Notes under the pieces: generated by a model | Told to the model about the DNA's origin: nothing | What the model saw: the letters and a program-made list of their open reading frames with translations, nothing else | The model's database searches: none | Program-made: the position numbers and the translations under genes | Part shown: positions 7,439 through 16,464 of the stretch, piece after piece | Numbering within the stretch: position 1 is the stretch's first letter | How the letters are laid out: each line of letters starts with the position of its first letter | Assembly: GCA_017472635.1 (NCBI GenBank) | Contig: JAFUPU010000106.1 | Coordinates: forward strand, 1 to 45,687 | Length of the DNA stretch: 45,687 nt | Direction: 5' to 3' | Source of the DNA: Bacteroidaceae bacterium | Lineage (GTDB): Bacteria; Bacteroidota; Bacteroidia; Bacteroidales; Bacteroidaceae

Positions 7439-7530
7439 CATATTTATTCATAAAAAGACACAACCCATTCCTATTTTTATTGCTAAACAGCAAGAAAGGA
7501 GGCTTAAAAACAGAAAAAAGACAGAAAAAG

Positions 7531-7562
7531 TTTCTTTATTCAGAAAAATAATAGTACCTTTG
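7531..7562 (+). promoter_or_regulatory. Promoter of the rpsF-rpsR-rplI operon
   Basis: TTTC (7531-7534), a 20-nt spacer and TACCTTTG (7555-7562) match the Bacteroides promoter pattern with one mismatch. The leader before the rpsF ATG is about 40 nt. Confidence 0.75.
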
Positions 7563-7609
7563 CGCCCGATTTTAAAAACAAACATATTTAATAACCAAAC
7601 AAACGTAGT

Positions 7610-7954
7610 ATGAATCAATACGAAACCGTTTTCATTTTAACTCCCGTTTTGTCTGATGTACAGATGAAGGAAGCGGTAGATAAGTTCAAAGATATTCTTG
7701 CTAAGTTAGGTGCAGAGATTATCAATGAAGAGAATTGGGGATTAAAGAAATTAGCGTACCCCATTGAGAAGAAGTCTACTGGTTTTTATCAGTTGATTGA
7801 GTTTAAAGCAGAACCTACAGTCGTTGAGAAGTTGGAACTCAACTATCGTCGCGATGAGCGCGTGATTCGCTATTTAACAACCAAGTTGGACAAATATGCA
7901 ATTGAGTATTCTGCAAAAAGAATAAATTTAAAATCAGCTAAAAAGGAGGATTAA
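7610..7954 (+). CDS. rpsF: 30S ribosomal protein S6
   Basis: S6 forms a heterodimer with S18 in the platform of the small subunit. The 114-aa product begins [14 protein letters not shown] and contains the family segments [20 protein letters not shown] and [13 protein letters not shown]. It heads a three-gene operon, with S18 starting 2 nt after its stop, which fits their stoichiometric assembly. In some bacteria the S6:S18 pair represses its own message through the leader, but I saw no clear binding structure here. Confidence 0.98.
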   Translation: MNQYETVFILTPVLSDVQMKEAVDKFKDILAKLGAEIINEENWGLKKLAYPIEKKSTGFYQLIEFKAEPTVVEKLELNYRRDERVIRYLTTKLDKYAIEYSAKRINLKSAKKED

Positions 7955-7956
7955 TC

Positions 7957-8223
7957 ATGGCACAACAATCAGAAATCAGATATTTAACTCCACCGACAGT
8001 AGACGTTAAAAAGAAAAAATATTGCCGTTTCAAAAAGAGTGGCATTAAATATATCGACTACAAAGATCCTGAATTCTTGAAGAAGTTTTTGAACGAGCAA
8101 GGAAAAATCCTACCTCGTCGTATTACAGGCACTTCATTGAAATATCAGCGTCGTGTTTCACAAGCTGTAAAAAGAGCACGCCACTTGGCATTGCTTCCAT
8201 TTGTAACTGACATGATGAAATAA
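7957..8223 (+). CDS. rpsR: 30S ribosomal protein S18
   Basis: An 88-aa protein with the family core [35 protein letters not shown] and the C-terminal [11 protein letters not shown] strong Shine-Dalgarno sequence (AAGGAGG) precedes the ATG, which is uncommon in this phylum and may help coupled translation behind rpsF. The N-terminal extension before the core is typical for Bacteroidota. Confidence 0.98.
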   Translation: MAQQSEIRYLTPPTVDVKKKKYCRFKKSGIKYIDYKDPEFLKKFLNEQGKILPRRITGTSLKYQRRVSQAVKRARHLALLPFVTDMMK

Positions 8224-8242
8224 TTAAGAAGGAGGAATTTGT

Positions 8243-8689
8243 ATGGAAATCATTTTGAAAGAAGACGTTCAAGGTTTAGGTTACAAGAATGATATCGTAA
8301 CCGTAAAGTCAGGCTACGGCCGTAACTATCTTATTCCTACCGGAAAAGCTGTTATTGCTTCACCCGCAGCCAAGAAGATGTTGGCTGAAGACTTGAAGCA
8401 ACGTGCTCACAAACTTGCCAAAATTAAGGCTGATGCCGAAGCTTTGGCTGCTCAGTTGGCAGAGGTTTCATTGACTATTGCCACTAAGGTTAGCGCTACA
8501 GGCTCTATCTTCGGTTCTGTTGGTAACATCCAAATAGCAGAAGAACTTCAAAAGTTGGGTCACAACATTGATCGTAAGATTATCGTTGTAGGTGCTGTAA
8601 AGGAAGTAGGTTCTTACAAGGCAACCGTAAAACTGCACAAAGAAGTTTCTGTTGAAATCCCATTTGAGGTTGTAGCAGAAGCTGAATAA
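8243..8689 (+). CDS. rplI: 50S ribosomal protein L9
   Basis: L9 is the elongated two-domain protein at the base of the L1 stalk. The 148-aa product shows the N-terminal signature (EIILKEDVQGLGYKND, then VKSGYGRNYLIPTGKA), the long connecting helix rich in A, K and E, and the C-terminal domain with GSIFGSVGNIQIAEEL. AGAAGGAGG lies 10 nt before the ATG. It is the last gene of the operon, and a terminator follows at 8734. Confidence 0.98.
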   Translation: MEIILKEDVQGLGYKNDIVTVKSGYGRNYLIPTGKAVIASPAAKKMLAEDLKQRAHKLAKIKADAEALAAQLAEVSLTIATKVSATGSIFGSVGNIQIAEELQKLGHNIDRKIIVVGAVKEVGSYKATVKLHKEVSVEIPFEVVAEAE

Positions 8690-8733
8690 ACAAAGATATT
8701 ATAAGATTTGTTTCATATTTTTCTAAGTTTTGG

Positions 8734-8769
8734 GAGGAACTTTCCGTGAGGAAAGTTCCTCTTTTTTTT
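8734..8769 (+). terminator. Terminator of the ribosomal protein operon
   Basis: A perfect 12-bp stem (GAGGAACTTTCC, 8734-8745; GGAAAGTTCCTC, 8750-8761) with a GTGA loop, followed by eight T (8762-8769). It lies 44 nt after the rplI stop. Confidence 0.95.
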
Positions 8770-8810
8770 ATTAGGGGAAAAATAATGCCTATAATATCAG
8801 ATATTTTATC

Positions 8811-8818
8811 TAAATTTG
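8811..8818 (+). promoter_or_regulatory. Probable -7 element of the M64 peptidase gene
   Basis: TAAATTTG followed by C matches TAnnTTTG, placing the start of transcription about 40 nt before the ATG at 8865. No convincing -33 element is seen. Confidence 0.5.
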
Positions 8819-8864
8819 CAATCAAATGAAAAAGGAATTGCAAAAGGACAAGAAATAATCGCTA

Positions 8865-10211
8865 ATGAAAGAGAACAAAAGAGTGTGCGGACTCATCATC
8901 ACCGTAACTATTGCTATAGTGCAATGCTTTGCCCAGTCAAGATTTGAAGACTATTTTATGGAGAAAACCATGCGGTTTGACTATTATCATGCAGGTGACG
9001 CACAATCAGAATATTATTTTGCTGACGAGGTTATCGAAGAACCATATTGGGCAGGAAACAAGAATTATTTGATAGATTCACGCAATGTAGGAAACCAACA
9101 ATTCCGCATTTTAGATAAGACTACGGGAAAAGTCATTTATTCACGTGGTTACAACACCTTATTTAACGAATGGCAAACTACTCCCGAAGCACAAACGACC
9201 TCTAAGGCTATGCCTGAAGGTTTTACATTTCCCTATCCCAAGCAGGATATCATCATTGAAATCTACTCTCGCGAAAACAAAACGGGAAAACTGCATAAGA
9301 AATTCAGTCAGGAAATTGATGTAGACCACTACTCTATCCGAAAAAGTCGCCCAAACTTACCTTCCATAGACATTCTTTACACCGGAAATCCGGCTCAAAA
9401 GGTAGACATCGTACTAATTCCTGAAGGATACACTGAGGCTGAAAAAGAGTTGTTTCTCAAAGCCTGCCGGACATTCACCAATGACCTGTTTAGTTACGAG
9501 CCTTATACACAAAACCGGAACAAGTTCAACATCCGTGCCGTATGGAAGGCCAGTAAAGAGTCAGGCGTATCAATACCCGGAGAACATTTATGGCGGAATA
9601 CGGCACTAAACGCCCATTACTATACATTTGGCATTGAGCGATATCAGATGCTGGAAGATTATCAGAGTTTATTGGATATTGCAGCAAACACACCTTATGA
9701 AATTATCTATATACTCACCAACTCACAGAAGTATGGAGGGGGAGGCATCTATAATTTCTATGGAATCAGCGCCGCCAACATCCCCGGTGCCTCCACCCGG
9801 AAGACCTATAGCCACGAGTTCGGGCACTTGTTTGTTGGACTTGCCGATGAATATATTGGTGGAACCAATATGAGCGACTTGTATTTTTCTGATGTGGAAC
9901 CTTGGGAAGCTAACATCACCACGCTGACCAATCTGGAGGAGAAGACCTGGGCGACCATGCTTGACAAATCACCCAAGCAGACCTATGTAGAGAAAGATAT
10001 TGAGAAATTCAATCCACAAAAGCCTCATTCACCTGAATACAATCCACAGGAACCATGGAAAGTAGGCATCTATGAAGGGGGAGGTTATGTAGAGAGAGGA
10101 GTCTACCGCCCATGGCCTAACTGCATGATGAACTGGTTTCACAAGATTGACGTTTACTGTCCGGTATGCACCCAAGCCATCCAAGCAACCATAGACCTTT
10201 ACACCCGATAG
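8865..10211 (+). CDS. Exported M64-family zinc peptidase
   Basis: A 448-aa secreted metallopeptidase of the M64 (IgA-peptidase-like) family. A signal peptide covers about residues 1-24 (ending CFAQ). An N-terminal beta-rich domain follows (residues 25-160), and then the peptidase domain, which opens with NPAQKVDIVLIPEGYTEAE. The zinc site is HEFGH at residues 317-321 in SHEFGHLFVGLADEY, the extended HExxHxxxxxxD pattern of the family. The founding M64 member cleaves IgA, and homologues are common in gut Bacteroides with unknown substrates. It is monocistronic, between its own promoter and a convergent gene that ends 9 bp after its stop. Confidence 0.93.
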   Translation: MKENKRVCGLIITVTIAIVQCFAQSRFEDYFMEKTMRFDYYHAGDAQSEYYFADEVIEEPYWAGNKNYLIDSRNVGNQQFRILDKTTGKVIYSRGYNTLFNEWQTTPEAQTTSKAMPEGFTFPYPKQDIIIEIYSRENKTGKLHKKFSQEIDVDHYSIRKSRPNLPSIDILYTGNPAQKVDIVLIPEGYTEAEKELFLKACRTFTNDLFSYEPYTQNRNKFNIRAVWKASKESGVSIPGEHLWRNTALNAHYYTFGIERYQMLEDYQSLLDIAANTPYEIIYILTNSQKYGGGGIYNFYGISAANIPGASTRKTYSHEFGHLFVGLADEYIGGTNMSDLYFSDVEPWEANITTLTNLEEKTWATMLDKSPKQTYVEKDIEKFNPQKPHSPEYNPQEPWKVGIYEGGGYVERGVYRPWPNCMMNWFHKIDVYCPVCTQAIQATIDLYTR

Positions 10212-10220
10212 ATAAAGCTT

Positions 10221-10832
10221 TTACGACATACGTTCTTCTACAAAGCGTTTGATAAGAAGCACAGTTCCCTCCATGCCAAGTACTGACGAATTGATGCATA
10301 GGTGATAGTTTTCTGCATGTCCCCAGACCCTGCCACTATAATAGTTATAGTATGAGGCACGCTTTTTGTCAGCCCTTTCCATGAAAGCACATGCTTGTTC
10401 TACGGTCAATTCCGGATGCCGTTCGCAAATGCGGGAGATACGTTCCGTCTTATCTGCCGTAATGAAGATATTGAAACAGTTCGGTTCTTCGCGTAAAATA
10501 TAATCGGCACACCTCCCTACAAAGATAGACGAACCCTTCTCACTAAGATGACGAATGGCATCGCTCTGAATCTTGAATAGCGACTCATCACTCAAACAGT
10601 TATTATACATATTATCGCCAATGAACGGGATAACTTCAAACAATTTTGAGATTACTCCTTTCTCCTCATCCTTCTTCTCAAAAATCTCCTTGCAGAAGCC
10701 ACTCTCCTTAGCTGCAGTGTCAATCAGCGTGCGGTCATAGATAGGGATATCCAATTCGCGGGCAAGCATCTGTCCGATACATTTTCCTCCACTGCCAAGC
10801 TGGCGCCCGATATTGATAAAATATTTATCCAT
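10221..10832 (-). CDS. Cytidylate-kinase-like protein
   Basis: A 203-aa P-loop protein, starting MDKYFINIGRQLGSGGKCIG, with the nucleotide-binding G-R-Q-x-G-S-G-G-K near residues 9-17 and a helix DRTLIDTAAKESG. The segment IFVGRCADYILRE is a further family hallmark. It belongs to the cytidylate-kinase-like group often encoded in gut bacteria, distinct from the canonical Cmk, and its substrate is not established. It lies 82 bp downstream of the MATE gene on the same strand and is probably cotranscribed with it. The gap between it and the convergent M64 gene is only 9 bp, with no terminator visible. Confidence 0.88.
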   Translation of the reverse strand: MDKYFINIGRQLGSGGKCIGQMLARELDIPIYDRTLIDTAAKESGFCKEIFEKKDEEKGVISKLFEVIPFIGDNMYNNCLSDESLFKIQSDAIRHLSEKGSSIFVGRCADYILREEPNCFNIFITADKTERISRICERHPELTVEQACAFMERADKKRASYYNYYSGRVWGHAENYHLCINSSVLGMEGTVLLIKRFVEERMS

Positions 10833-10914
10833 AGTTTATATTTGTTGGTTCTTAATGCGGGTAATCATTCAAGCATCAGTTGATTTTCTTTCTCGACTAA
10901 AGGTTGAAACATCG

Positions 10915-12276
10915 TCAAAGTGAATTTACAGTGTCCTCCTTAAACTTCTTGAATTGCCTCAGTAACATCCATCCTGCCAGCACCGAAGCCAGCGTATCAC
11001 TGATAGGAGCAGCCATCCAAACTCCATTCTGTCCAAAGAAACGAGGCAATATCAGCAACATCGGAACGAGAAACAGCAACTGTCGGGTGAGCGAAAGGAA
11101 GATGCTGATTTTAGCTTTACCTATACTTTGAAAGAAGTTAACCGTCACCATTTGGAAACCAACGATAGGGAAGGCCAGCACCAATAGGCACAAGCCATGA
11201 GACGCTTGACTAATAAGTTCTGCATCGGTGGTAAAGGCTCGTGCCACCCATTCCGGGATAAGCAGACCGGTAAGAAAGGCTGCCGTCGTAACCAGCGTTG
11301 CAGCATAGATAGTGAGTCTCATCACACGATTTACACGGTCAAACTGACGCGCTCCGTAGTTGTATCCTGCTATAGGCTGCATGCCCTGGTTGAGTCCCAT
11401 CACAATCATTACGAAGAAAAACACAACGCGGTTAGCTATGCCGTATGCCCCTATAGCCATATCGCCACCATGTTCCTGCAATCCTTTGTTGATGAGGATA
11501 ACAACAAGGCAGGCACACAAGTTCATCAAGAAAGGTGAAAGTCCGATGAACAATGAGTTTGACACAATCTTTCTTCGCAAACCGAAAGTTCCTTTTCTAA
11601 GGTGTATCAACTCATTTTTATTACTGAAAATCTTGAATTGCCAGCAAAGAGCTATCAATTGTGCAAGCACGGTTGCAAGCGCTGCCCCCCTGATACCCAT
11701 GTCAAACGCATATATAAATAGGGGGGCGAGTATAATATTGATGACAACCGTGCCTATTGTGGCATACATCGCCTTTTTAGGGTGTCCGGCAGAACGAAGC
11801 ATGGCGTTCAGTCCCAGATACATGTGAGTAACGACATTGCCCGACAAGATTATCTCCATAAAGTCACGTGCGTAAGGGATGGTTGCCTCGCTGGCACCAA
11901 AGAAGTAAAGGATAGGGTCAATAAAAGCCAACATCAATATACCGAAGACAACGCCAATGATGGTATTCATGGTGACTACATTACCCAATATCTGTTGTGC
12001 CATGCCATAATCTTTTTGCCCTAACTTGACCGAAAGCAACGTAGAAGCTCCCACACCTACCATAGCACCAAATGCCGCCGACAGGTTCATTAATGGAAAG
12101 GTAACAGCCAAACCTGATATGGCGAGCGGACCTACTCCTTGCCCGATAAAAATGCTGTCTACCATGTTGTATAGTGAAGAAGCCGTCATGGCTATGATTG
12201 CCGGTACGGCATACTGAGTAAGCAATTTGCGTATACTCTGCGTACCCAATTCTGTTGGAGTCGTTTTCTGTTGCAT
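10915..12276 (-). CDS. MATE-family efflux transporter
   Basis: A 453-aa inner-membrane antiporter of the MATE family, expected to export cationic drugs or metabolites in exchange for Na+ or H+. About twelve hydrophobic helices are visible in two similar halves. Family marks are MVDSIFIGQGVGPLAISGLAV in the first half and NQGMQPIAGYNYGAR in the second. The start at ATG 12276 (MQQKTTPTELG) gives a normal N-terminus. A -7 box at 12392-12399 and a hairpin at 12307-12335 lie in its leader. Confidence 0.95.
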   Translation of the reverse strand: MQQKTTPTELGTQSIRKLLTQYAVPAIIAMTASSLYNMVDSIFIGQGVGPLAISGLAVTFPLMNLSAAFGAMVGVGASTLLSVKLGQKDYGMAQQILGNVVTMNTIIGVVFGILMLAFIDPILYFFGASEATIPYARDFMEIILSGNVVTHMYLGLNAMLRSAGHPKKAMYATIGTVVINIILAPLFIYAFDMGIRGAALATVLAQLIALCWQFKIFSNKNELIHLRKGTFGLRRKIVSNSLFIGLSPFLMNLCACLVVILINKGLQEHGGDMAIGAYGIANRVVFFFVMIVMGLNQGMQPIAGYNYGARQFDRVNRVMRLTIYAATLVTTAAFLTGLLIPEWVARAFTTDAELISQASHGLCLLVLAFPIVGFQMVTVNFFQSIGKAKISIFLSLTRQLLFLVPMLLILPRFFGQNGVWMAAPISDTLASVLAGWMLLRQFKKFKEDTVNSL

Positions 12277-12306
12277 CTCGTTTTTAAATTGTTATCCTTA
12301 ATCGTT

Positions 12307-12335
12307 TCTCTGGATAGGAATGTTCCTATCAGAGA
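12307..12335 (-). promoter_or_regulatory. Hairpin in the MATE leader
   Basis: TCTCTG(G)ATAGGAA, then TG, then TTCCTATCAGAGA: a 13-bp stem with one bulged G and a two-base centre, about 30 nt before the MATE start. With an almost absent loop it reads better as a protein-binding palindrome than as an RNA hairpin, though a cruciform or leader role is possible. Confidence 0.55.
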
Positions 12336-12391
12336 TACCATAAGGGTCTGACAGCATACGCTGTAACACCCCTTCATCTTTTTTCTGAGTG

Positions 12392-12399
12392 CAAAGTTA
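12392..12399 (-). promoter_or_regulatory. Probable -7 element of the MATE gene
   Basis: Minus-strand TAACTTTG followed by C matches TAnnTTTG and would give a leader of about 108 nt that includes the palindrome at 12307-12335. It is back to back with the mnmA element. Confidence 0.5.
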
Positions 12400-12442
12400 C
12401 TGCTTTCTGCCGAGAAAACACTCGTTATCCAAGAAATATTTG

Positions 12443-12450
12443 TAATTTTG
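12443..12450 (+). promoter_or_regulatory. Probable -7 element of mnmA
   Basis: TAATTTTG followed by C matches TAnnTTTG, about 26 nt before the mnmA ATG at 12476. No good -33 element is seen. Confidence 0.5.
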
Positions 12451-12475
12451 CTTTCTGTTAAACATATGTTATAGG

Positions 12476-13549
12476 ATGAAAGAACGCGTATTGGTAGGTA
12501 TGAGTGGCGGCATAGATAGCACAGCCACCTGCCTGATGTTGATGGAACAAGGATATGAAGTGATAGGACTGACCATGTGGGTATGGGGTGACGAACCATT
12601 GGAAGCCCAACAACTTGCCCACCGGATGGGAATCGAACACTATACGGTAGATGAACGTAATCAATTCAAGAAGGTAATCGTACAAAACTTCATTGATGAA
12701 TATCTGAACGGGCGCACTCCCAACCCCTGTGTCATGTGCAATCCGCTCTTCAAGTTCCGCATTCTGAACGAATGGGCAGACAAGTTACATTGCCAATACT
12801 GGGCTACCGGACACTACGTACAGGTAATTGAGAAAGACAACCATCGCTACTTGGTTACGGGCGATGACCCGCGAAAAGACCAAAGCTATTTCTTGTGGCA
12901 ACTGAGTGAAGAGGTGCTACAACGCACCCTTTTCCCCTTGGGAGGAGAAACCAAACAACAAGTGCGCGACTACCTGCGCAACAAAGGGTACACCCTCAAA
13001 GCCAATGAGGGTGAGAGCATGGAGGTGTGTTTCATTTCCGGAGACTACCGCGACTTCCTCCGCACCCACTGCCCCGACATTGACTCGCGCATCGGACCCG
13101 GACAATTTGTAAATGCCGAAGGAGTCAAATTAGGCAGCCACAAAGGATTCCCCTACTACACCGTCGGACAACGCAAAGGCTTGGAAATTGCTTTAGGGAA
13201 ACCTGCTTATGTATTGAAACTTAATCCATCCAAAAATACGGTAATGTTGGGGGATGCCGAACAACTGCTGACCCGTCACATGCTTGTCGAACAACTCAAA
13301 TACACCAATGCCGATGAGTTTTTCGATGCCGACGCCGAACTGAGCGTCCGCATCCGTTACCGCAGCACCCCTCTCCCTTGCAAAATCCAGCCTGTCCCCG
13401 AGGCTGACGGACGCTGGTTGGTAACTTTCGGGAAAGAAGCCTCAGCCATCACCCCCGGACAGAGTGCCGTATTCTACATCGGTAACCGGGTTGTGGGAGG
13501 AGCGTTCATTGCTTCCCAGCGGGGCATAGGCATGTTCCTTCCTTCTTGA
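12476..13549 (+). CDS. mnmA: tRNA 2-thiouridylase MnmA
   Basis: MnmA adenylates and thiolates U34 in tRNA-Lys, -Glu and -Gln anticodons. The 357-aa product has the PP-loop GMSGGIDST (residues 8-16), PNPCVMC with C85 as the likely first catalytic cysteine, [12 protein letters not shown], and EVCFI with C185 as the second cysteine. The C-terminal beta-barrel is present ([14 protein letters not shown], then PGQSAVFY). It is divergent from MATE and closes at the terminator shared with the GH57 gene. The N-terminus is a little shorter than in the E. coli enzyme, but the motifs are complete. Confidence 0.95.
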   Translation: MKERVLVGMSGGIDSTATCLMLMEQGYEVIGLTMWVWGDEPLEAQQLAHRMGIEHYTVDERNQFKKVIVQNFIDEYLNGRTPNPCVMCNPLFKFRILNEWADKLHCQYWATGHYVQVIEKDNHRYLVTGDDPRKDQSYFLWQLSEEVLQRTLFPLGGETKQQVRDYLRNKGYTLKANEGESMEVCFISGDYRDFLRTHCPDIDSRIGPGQFVNAEGVKLGSHKGFPYYTVGQRKGLEIALGKPAYVLKLNPSKNTVMLGDAEQLLTRHMLVEQLKYTNADEFFDADAELSVRIRYRSTPLPCKIQPVPEADGRWLVTFGKEASAITPGQSAVFYIGNRVVGGAFIASQRGIGMFLPS

Positions 13550-13596
13550 AAAAAAACGATTGTCGGGAATCAGGGTCTCCCCCATTCCCGACAATC
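13550..13596 (-). terminator. Terminator of the glycogen operon (shared with mnmA)
   Basis: A perfect 13-bp stem (GATTGTCGGGAAT, 13558-13570; ATTCCCGACAATC, 13584-13596) with a 13-nt loop. On the minus strand it is followed by CG and a run of U (A run at about 13549-13556), so it mainly ends the minus-strand operon. It also faces the end of mnmA. Confidence 0.85.
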
Positions 13597-13642
13597 ACTC
13601 TTTCTACAATATTTCTAAAACAAAAATTAAGCTCAAGCTTTA

Positions 13643-15040
13643 TTATGCCTTCTTGGTCTTCTTCGCAGCAGTTTTCTTTGCTGCCACCGGCTTGGCTGCA
13701 CTCTTCTTGACAGCCGGTTCTTTCTTCACCGGTTCACTTTTCGGAGACACTTTGGCAAGTTTTGCCTGCAACTTGTCTATCTCTTTATGCAATACTTCCA
13801 GTTCTTCTCCCTGGTTTTTGATGGTAGTGAGCAGTGCATTCAACTCTTCGTTGTCCATCTCTACAGGATAAAGCGAATTCACCCGACTGATGAAGTCACC
13901 CAAGATGTTCATATAGTTGGTGAAGGCATCAAACGGAGAGTCATAGATACCTCTGTTCAACCAGATACCCGTGTTTTTGGTTGTCATGAAACGGAAGTTG
14001 TTGCTCGCCTGCATGTAGCTCCAGTCTTGCTTGATACGTCGATCGGTGCAGAGGTGTACGCGCTCAGCCACACTGTAAAGTTTGTCAAAGGCTTCACGCT
14101 GCATCACGTTACCCAGCCAGCAACTGATGTCGCGTTCCTCGTCTACCCACGACATGGGGTAATGCACATCCAGTTGGTCTACCGATTTCAACTTGGCTAT
14201 TACCTCCGAAGGCGTAGAAAATGTGATTCCTTTCTCTTTGGCACATGCCGGCAATGCTTTCAAAAACTCCAGGATGTTTGATGACAAGGGTTGTGAGATG
14301 CCCAATGCCGACAATTCCATAAAGATATTGATAACCTGCTCCTCTTCTGGCAGTTCGTCAATCCAGCCGATGTAGCGATCGGCAAAGAGCGGATATTCAC
14401 TCCAGTCGGGATTGTTGAAACGCAAGCTGATGTCGTCAGACAACTTGAAGTCACGCAACAACAATTTCAGCTTGTTGTTGTAAGCGCAGTGATAGAGATA
14501 GTGGGGACTCTTCCATCCCAACACATGTTTGGCGCCTTCAGTGAGCATACCCTTGAATCCCATATCGGCAACCATGGCACCAATCTCGTTTGAGTATATC
14601 AGGCTGGAGTTGCGGAACACCTTGGGGTCTTTGCCGAACATCTGTTTGATTTTCACCCGCATGCGTTCTACATCTTCACGGAAGCACTCTTCGTTAGCTA
14701 ACGATGACAGACCATGTGAATAAGGTTCACACAAAAATTCGCAGCATCCGGTGTCATTCAGTTCGTGCAACAGTTCCACTACACGAGGTGCATAGATTTC
14801 AAGCTGCTCCAGTCCCACGCCCGACAGTGAAAGAGCCACCTTAAATGCTCCGTTATTCACCTTTGCCATTTCTATCAGCGTGGTCAACGAAGGGATGTAG
14901 CTGCGCTCGGCAATATCTGTAATGCTGCGTTCGTTCTCATAGTCATCATAGTAGTAATGGTCACGACCGATGTCAAAGCAACGATAGCGTTTCAGATGGA
15001 TAATCTGATGTATTTCAAAATATAGACAAATGGTTTTCAT
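13643..15040 (-). CDS. GH57 alpha-amylase-like enzyme with a basic tail
   Basis: A 465-aa member of glycoside hydrolase family 57, which cleaves or rearranges alpha-1,4-glucans. The N-terminus carries the first conserved region in the form IHQIIHLKRY (compare HQPxRL), and residues 140-165 (KVFRNSSLIYSNEIGAMVA) lie in the barrel. No signal peptide is seen, so it is cytoplasmic. The last 35 residues are almost only K, A, P, S and V, a histone-H1-like tail not needed for catalysis. It is the third gene of the operon, 141 bp after the GT4 stop, and that gap shows no terminator. Confidence 0.88.
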   Translation of the reverse strand: MKTICLYFEIHQIIHLKRYRCFDIGRDHYYYDDYENERSITDIAERSYIPSLTTLIEMAKVNNGAFKVALSLSGVGLEQLEIYAPRVVELLHELNDTGCCEFLCEPYSHGLSSLANEECFREDVERMRVKIKQMFGKDPKVFRNSSLIYSNEIGAMVADMGFKGMLTEGAKHVLGWKSPHYLYHCAYNNKLKLLLRDFKLSDDISLRFNNPDWSEYPLFADRYIGWIDELPEEEQVINIFMELSALGISQPLSSNILEFLKALPACAKEKGITFSTPSEVIAKLKSVDQLDVHYPMSWVDEERDISCWLGNVMQREAFDKLYSVAERVHLCTDRRIKQDWSYMQASNNFRFMTTKNTGIWLNRGIYDSPFDAFTNYMNILGDFISRVNSLYPVEMDNEELNALLTTIKNQGEELEVLHKEIDKLQAKLAKVSPKSEPVKKEPAVKKSAAKPVAAKKTAAKKTKKA

Positions 15041-15181
15041 TGTTATTTCCTTTTTGTGGAGTTTATGGTTTTATCGCTTTACTCGGGAGTTTATGGAGTT
15101 GTCAGCAAGCTATACTTCTTTGCCGGCGGAATAGACCTTTCACCCCTGTCTGAAGCGGATATTCCTTCTTTCTCCTGATTA

Positions 15182-16447
15182 TTATTGATACTTTCTTATT
15201 AACTCATCGTAAATGACACGGTGTCTCTGCCCCACCTTTTCCCAAGTGATGCCGTCGACCTCTTTCTTTCCCTCCTCCTGCAAAAATTTGAAAAGCGAGG
15301 GATTGGTACAGATAGAATAGATGGCATCAGCCATGGCATTGATATCCCAATAGTCTACCTTGATGACATTTGAAAGGATTTCACCGCAGCCCGACTGTTT
15401 TGAAATGATGGAAGGCGTACCACACTGCATCGCCTCCAAAGGAGCAATACCAAATGGTTCAGACACCGAGGGCATCACAAACACGTCACTGTTCTTATAT
15501 GCTTCATACACTTGTTTTCCACGTTGGAATCCCGGGAAATGGAAACGGTCGGCAATTCCCCGTTCTGCAGCCAAGTTTATCATAGCATCCAACATATCTC
15601 CCGAACCTGCCATCACAAAACGGATGTTACGTGTACGCTGTAATACCAGCGCTGCTGCCTCAACAAAATACTCAGGTCCCTTCTGCATAGTGATACGTCC
15701 TAAGAAGGTTACCACTTTCTCTTTGGGATGCTCTACGCGGGGAATATCCTGATACTCCTGTGACAACGGATAAACGGCATTGTGCATTGCCACACACTTG
15801 CGCGGGTCTTGGTGATATTGGTGGATGACGGTCTGGCGGGTCAGCTCCGACACACACATGATACAGTCGGCATGGTCCATACCATTCTTCTCGATAGAGT
15901 ATACAGTGGGGTTCACCTTACCACGCGAGCGGTCAAAATCTGTTGCATGCACATGGATGCAGAGGGGTTTCCCGCTCACCATCTTGGCATGCACTCCTGC
16001 CGGATAGGTCAACCAGTCATGGGCATGTATAATGTCAAACTGTTGCTGGCGTGCCACCACACCGGCTATAATCGAGTAGTTGTTGATCTCCTCGTGAAGG
16101 TTTTGGGGATATCCACCGGCAAACTCCATACAGCCAAGGTCGTTGACGTGCATGTATGAGAAGTCGGCATAGATGTGGTCGCGGAATGCATAATACTGCT
16201 CGGGCGACATATAGCCCGGCAAGCGCGACTGCAGGTAGCCATAGTCAACATCGCGCCATACGATGGGCACCTGATTCATTCCGATGATGTTCAAGAACTT
16301 CTCCTCCTCACCGGTAGGTTTGGGGAGACAGAAAGTGGTTTCAACGTCGCCTTGCACGCTCAATCCTTTCGTGATACCGTAAGAGGCAACAGCAAGACCA
16401 CCTAATATTTTGGGAGGAAATTCCCATCCAAACATTAAAACTTTCAT
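15182..16447 (-). CDS. GT4 glycogen-synthase-like glycosyltransferase
   Basis: A 421-aa GT-B enzyme. The N-terminal domain opens MKVLMFGWEFPPKILGGLAVA, with the glycine-rich GGL loop used to bind the sugar nucleotide. IIHAHDWLTYPAG carries the HDW motif, and the C-terminal domain has FLGRITMQKGPEYFVEAA and EPFGIAPLEAMQCGTPSI, the family E-x7-E pattern. It probably elongates alpha-1,4-glucan chains from a nucleotide-glucose donor, as judged by its operon with a debranching enzyme and a GH57 enzyme. A strong Shine-Dalgarno (AAGGAGGA) precedes the ATG. The debranching gene ends 17 nt upstream. Confidence 0.92.
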   Translation of the reverse strand: MKVLMFGWEFPPKILGGLAVASYGITKGLSVQGDVETTFCLPKPTGEEEKFLNIIGMNQVPIVWRDVDYGYLQSRLPGYMSPEQYYAFRDHIYADFSYMHVNDLGCMEFAGGYPQNLHEEINNYSIIAGVVARQQQFDIIHAHDWLTYPAGVHAKMVSGKPLCIHVHATDFDRSRGKVNPTVYSIEKNGMDHADCIMCVSELTRQTVIHQYHQDPRKCVAMHNAVYPLSQEYQDIPRVEHPKEKVVTFLGRITMQKGPEYFVEAAALVLQRTRNIRFVMAGSGDMLDAMINLAAERGIADRFHFPGFQRGKQVYEAYKNSDVFVMPSVSEPFGIAPLEAMQCGTPSIISKQSGCGEILSNVIKVDYWDINAMADAIYSICTNPSLFKFLQEEGKKEVDGITWEKVGQRHRVIYDELIRKYQ

Positions 16448-16464
16448 ATAGGTTCCTCCTTTTT

